Shown one piece after another: positions 63,991 to 64,000 of a stretch of DNA of 64,000 bases. The notes beneath the pieces are model-generated. The model was not told the DNA's origin. It saw only the letters and a program-made list of their open reading frames with translations, and did no database searches. The stretch is from Zoroaster sp. YZ-2022. Lineage: Eukaryota > Echinodermata > Asteroidea > Forcipulatida > Zoroasteridae. Made by a program: the position numbers and the translations under genes. The stretch spans positions 7,431,500 through 7,495,499 of the forward strand of contig CM055835.1 of NCBI GenBank assembly GCA_029582265.1, written 5' to 3'. Numbering within the stretch: the stretch's first letter is position 1; each line of letters starts with the position of its first letter.

Positions 63991-64000
63991 AATAAAGCGT

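Larger units (their letters stand above)
56975..64000. mobile_element. Giant inverted repeat (foldback-like), arms about 2 kb or more
   Basis: The window's end is the reverse complement of 56975 onward: 64000 pairs with 56975, and the match runs inward through the ORF (57041-57470 against 63510-63933) and the repeats beyond it to about 58240/62750. The inner right arm then pairs instead with the left units around 60020 and beyond, so the arms have been rearranged. Much of both arms is a degenerate repeat of roughly 170-240 bp, each unit marked by TAGGACGAC, TTTATATTTTTAATATTTT, CAGTTTG and TAATTAATTTAATAC. At least fourteen forward units (57507-61040) and eight reverse units (62020-63470) are visible. 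The arms differ by small indels. The right end is cut by the window edge. Confidence 0.9.

Overview
The window looks like nuclear DNA from an invertebrate animal: long introns with GT/AG borders, a tRNA-derived SINE family, non-LTR retrotransposon remnants, many small DNA transposons and a TTAGGG telomere-type repeat. Coiled-coil exons matching the vertebrate CDK5RAP2/myomegalin family, together with very frequent TAGGCCTA and ACATGTAC words, make a marine deuterostome (echinoderm or hemichordate-like) my best guess. The species cannot be read from the sequence.

One gene dominates. Sixteen exons on the + strand (12906 to 48518) join without a single frame conflict into 504 codons, and the frame is still open at the last exon found. 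The product is the N-terminal part of a CDK5RAP2/PDE4DIP/centrosomin-type centrosomal scaffold. It has a clear CM1 motif (exons 3 to 5), which in this family binds and activates gamma-tubulin ring complexes, followed by coiled coil. The rest of the gene should lie to the right of this window. A separate, unidentified gene ends on the - strand near 1864 (one terminal coding exon).

Layout: 1-12.8 kb is AT-rich and mostly non-coding, with the orphan - strand exon, small MITEs, two adjacent tRNA-derived SINEs and an internally deleted LINE. 12.8-13.0 kb is the 5' end of the CM1 gene. 13.06-14.9 kb is a foldback-like element made of 15-bp repeats with two LINE tails inside it. 15.7-33.2 kb (introns 1 to 7) is packed with short elements bounded by TTAA and CCCTCCTA/CCCTAAC-type termini, and several of these carry clusters of a short word peculiar to that element. 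28.99-29.76 kb holds an exon followed by five and a half extra copies of itself. 30.4-41 kb has two copies of a 1.3-kb transposon with 5-bp target duplications, two copies of a 4-bp-TSD MITE, and a MITE 7 bp from a splice donor. 45.4-46.6 kb is a 24-bp minisatellite in an intron. 48.6-51.1 kb is a broken LINE inside a SINE, with further SINEs. 51.1-52.9 kb is a 98-bp tandem array. 54.15-56.13 kb is a three-unit satellite. 56.97-64.0 kb is a giant inverted repeat whose arms carry the same unknown ORF and a roughly 200-bp degenerate repeat, with (TTAGGG)n between the arms.

All assignments come from reading the sequence. No database search was run. Homology calls rest on remembered family motifs, and exon borders rest on frame continuity plus splice consensus.
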